DNA of 64,000 nt from Methanobrevibacter woesei (GTDB lineage Archaea > Methanobacteriota > Methanobacteria > Methanobacteriales > Methanobacteriaceae). Location of the stretch: assembly GCF_003111605.1 (NCBI RefSeq), contig NZ_MZGU01000004.1:652193-716192 (forward strand), given 5' to 3'. Under the pieces are notes generated by a model, which saw nothing but the letters and a program-made list of their open reading frames with translations, did no database searches and had not been told where the DNA came from. Below are positions 61,801 through 64,000 of this stretch, one piece after another (the stretch's first letter is position 1; every line of letters starts with the position of its first letter). A program made the position numbers and the translations under genes.

Positions 61801-64000
61801 AATTCAGTATTTGAAGACAATCAAGGTCTTTATGGTACTGGTATATTGATTTATGGTTCTGAATTTACAATTACCAACACTACATTCATCAATAACACTG
61901 CTTGGGGTAAAGGTAATATGACTCCAAATAATAACAATGGTGGAGCTATACAAATTTACGGATCTACTGCAGATGGTGAAGTTGTTGACTCTATTTTCAT
62001 TGGTAATGATGCACACTATGGTGGAGCTATTGCTATATCTGAAAATAATGGTGTTGTAATTAAAAATTCTACATTTATTAATAACACTGCTACTGTAGGT
62101 GGTGCAATCTTTGCAGGTACTAGTCTTGCTGGTTTAAATGAAGTTACTGTAATCGATTCTACTTTCATAAATAACACTGACTCTATTGAAGGTGCTATTG
62201 CAACTACTGAAAAAGCAACTGTTTCTGATTCTGAGTTTGTTAATAATGGTATTCTTACTAATGCTGAGTTGACTGTTTCTGGTAACACTTTCACTTCTGA
62301 TTCTAAAGAGTACTTTATCTTATCTGCAGGTGCAGGTGTTGTTAATGGTATTGTTTTAGATATTGGTGTAAGTAATAATGTTATCTCTGCTGATACTGCT
62401 GCAGATATTTTTGTTAACTTAACTGATGGAAATGGTAATGTTGTCTGGGAAGCTGATGGTATTAAAATTACTATTGATGGTAAAGATGTAACTGCTGTAT
62501 TTAATCCTGACACCAACTTATATGAAGCAAAATATACTACTGATGCTTCTGATATTTTCACTGCTACTGCTGAGTATAATGGAATCTCTGATGATGTGCT
62601 TATTGCTTTTTATAAAGCAAATACAGAAATCACAGTTGTAGGAAATAACACTTATGAATATGGTGAAGACTTCGACTTTACTATAACTGTTGATCCTGCT
62701 TTGGATGGTACTGTTACTGTTATTGTTCGTGATATGAACTTTGATGTTGAAAAGAACTACACTTTCACTGTTGTTGATGGAGTTGTAGATTATGATTTCT
62801 CAGACTTCGATTTCACACCTGGTGTATACACAATTACTGTAGTCTATCCTGGTGACAGTTTACATGAATTTGCAACTGCAATTTTCACTATCAATATAGA
62901 AATGCTCTATACTGATGTGACTATTGATGTTACAGGTGATGCAGTATATGGTGATGATGTAACAATCACTGTTAGTACTGATGAGAATGCTGAGGGTGTT
63001 GTTGATGTAATTGTTGATGGTGAAACTTATGAGGTTCAATTAGTCAATGGAACAGGAAGTGTTGTTGTATCTGGATTAAATGCAGGTAAATATGACATCT
63101 TTGCTATGTATTATGGTGATATGATCTACACTCCAGCTACTGCAGTCTCTACTGTTGTTGTAAATAAAGCAGATTCTTCTGTTGATGTGTCTGTTGAAGA
63201 CTCTGTTTACGGTGAGGATGTAATTTTAAACATTACCAGCAGTGTTCCTGGTTATGTAGCTATTATTATTGATGGAAGATACACTATTGGTTATATTGAT
63301 GGTGAAGTATCCCTTGAACTTTCTAATATTGCTGTTGGGGACCATGAAGTTAGTGTAATCTTTATTGGTGATGGAAACTATGAATCCTCACAGGCAAATA
63401 CTACTTTCACTGTAGATAAAGCAGAATCTGATGTTACTGTTAATATTCCTGTTATTGGTGAGGATTATGTGATTATCTCCACTATCTTTGAAAATGATGC
63501 TACTGGAGAAGTTACAGTCACTATTAATGGTGAAAGCGTTACTGCTGAGCTTGTAAATGGTTTACAAGTAATCTATGTACCTGGTCTTGGTGCTGGTGAT
63601 TATCTTGTTGAAATCACCTACAGTGGTGATGAAAACTACAAAGAATTAACAACAAACACAACATTCACAATTAATGAAACACTTGTCTTATCTGCTGAAG
63701 ATACTACTTTGTATTATAAGAATGGTACTACTTTTGATGTTGCTGTGACTGATGATGGTAGGGCTGTTGTTGGTGTGGATGTGATTTTCACTGTTAATGG
63801 TGCGGAGTATGTTCGTGTTACTGATGGTGAGGGTGTTGCTTCTTTGGATGTTAATTTAGCTCCTGGTATTTACACTATTACTGCGTCTTATGGTGGTTTG
63901 TCTGTTACACGTAATGTAACTGTGTTGTCTACAATTGTTTCTGAGGATTTAACTAAGTATTATCGTAATGATTCTCAGTTTGATGTTGTAATTTTAGACA
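58820..64000 (+). CDS. Adhesin-like beta-helix/Ig-like surface protein (3' end outside window)
   Basis: At least 1700 residues; the frame is still open at 64000. A signal peptide (IKYTKSIILF then SLSAVSAAD) precedes a beta-helix with GGA and NNSA turns, running to about 62300, including two copies of a longer module (near 60050 and 61090). Ig-like repeats then follow (ITVVGNNTYEYGEDF; SEDLTKYYRNDSQFDV). No ATG/GTG/TTG opens this frame. ATT at 58820, 7 nt after GGGGG (58808-58812), is the best start. My reading of bases 58850-58861 is not secure enough to exclude a one-base shift between signal peptide and body. The body frame is codons beginning at 58861 and is unbroken afterwards. Confidence 0.85.
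61291..61437 (+). repeat. Tandem duplication within the adhesin gene
   Basis: A 75-nt unit (61291-61365) starting AACAATGCAGTACTAATTAA is repeated at 61366-61437 with one codon (GGA) fewer and a few changes. It encodes one extra beta-helix rung and indicates recent rung duplication. Confidence 0.85.

Noticed and set aside
59209..62561. Several minus-strand reading frames inside the last adhesin gene
   Set aside because: They are shadows of a repetitive low-stop coding strand; the plus-strand frame is continuous with clear beta-helix and Ig-like repeats.
1..64000. tRNA, rRNA or insertion sequences
   Set aside because: No GC-rich structured segments, CCA-like ends, transposase genes or terminal inverted repeats were recognised by eye.

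Overview
The window reads as the chromosome of a low-GC methanogenic archaeon, most likely a Methanobrevibacter. The reasons are a very AT-rich background, archaeal TATA-like boxes, GGTG/GGAGG ribosome binding sites, a methanopterin-biosynthesis gene (beta-RFAP synthase), an archaeal Thi4 with His in place of the sulfur-donor Cys, and very large beta-helix adhesin-like surface proteins. Species-level assignment is inference; no rRNA or tRNA gene was seen.

Layout. 1-10.9 kb: redox and accessory genes. These are a QueG-like Fe-S protein cut by the window edge, a hexapeptide acetyltransferase, a flavodoxin-like protein with a ferredoxin-fused aldo/keto reductase, an AAA ATPase, a CatA-like protein, a CDF metal transporter, a radical SAM protein, a second ferredoxin-fused AKR and an alpha/beta hydrolase. 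11.2-20.7 kb: a complete type I-B CRISPR-Cas locus (cas6-cas8b-cas7-cas5-cas3-cas4-cas1-cas2), an AT-rich leader and an array of 20 identical 30-nt repeats plus two decayed terminal ones. 20.7-23.1 kb: a Nim-like flavoprotein and a MATE/MarR pair with visible operators. 23.6-27.4 kb: a complete adhesin-like protein. 27.8-31.7 kb: a second CatA-like gene, a four-gene redox operon and an SMR transporter. 32.2-38.7 kb: a trpEGDC(FB)A operon behind TRP-box-like sites. 38.8-45.8 kb: mixed genes including an OYE, a HIRAN/ARPP-1 pair, a ClC transporter and EF-hand proteins. 45.9-55.3 kb: an accessory block with a PUA/EVE-like protein, a BrxD-like ATPase, a BrxHI/Lhr-like helicase and a 1648-residue zinc-ribbon/HTH repeat protein. 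55.4-58.4 kb: DUF1232, a winged-helix regulator, beta-RFAP synthase and Thi4. 58.8 kb to the end: a second adhesin-like protein running off the window.

Strongest leads. (1) The cas6-cas8 gap holds two copies of a sequence resembling the CRISPR repeat, placed just downstream of a TATA box, as in crRNA-like autoregulators (CreA/CreR type). (2) The 45.9-55.3 kb block resembles two BREX components without the rest of BREX, joined to an unusual giant repeat protein; it may be an undescribed defence system. (3) Three genes (cas4, the first gene of that block, and the last adhesin) have no ATG/GTG/TTG start; each has an ATT codon 7-8 nt after a GGGGG tract. (4) trpF and trpB are read through in frame, yet trpB keeps its own ribosome binding site and TTG start.
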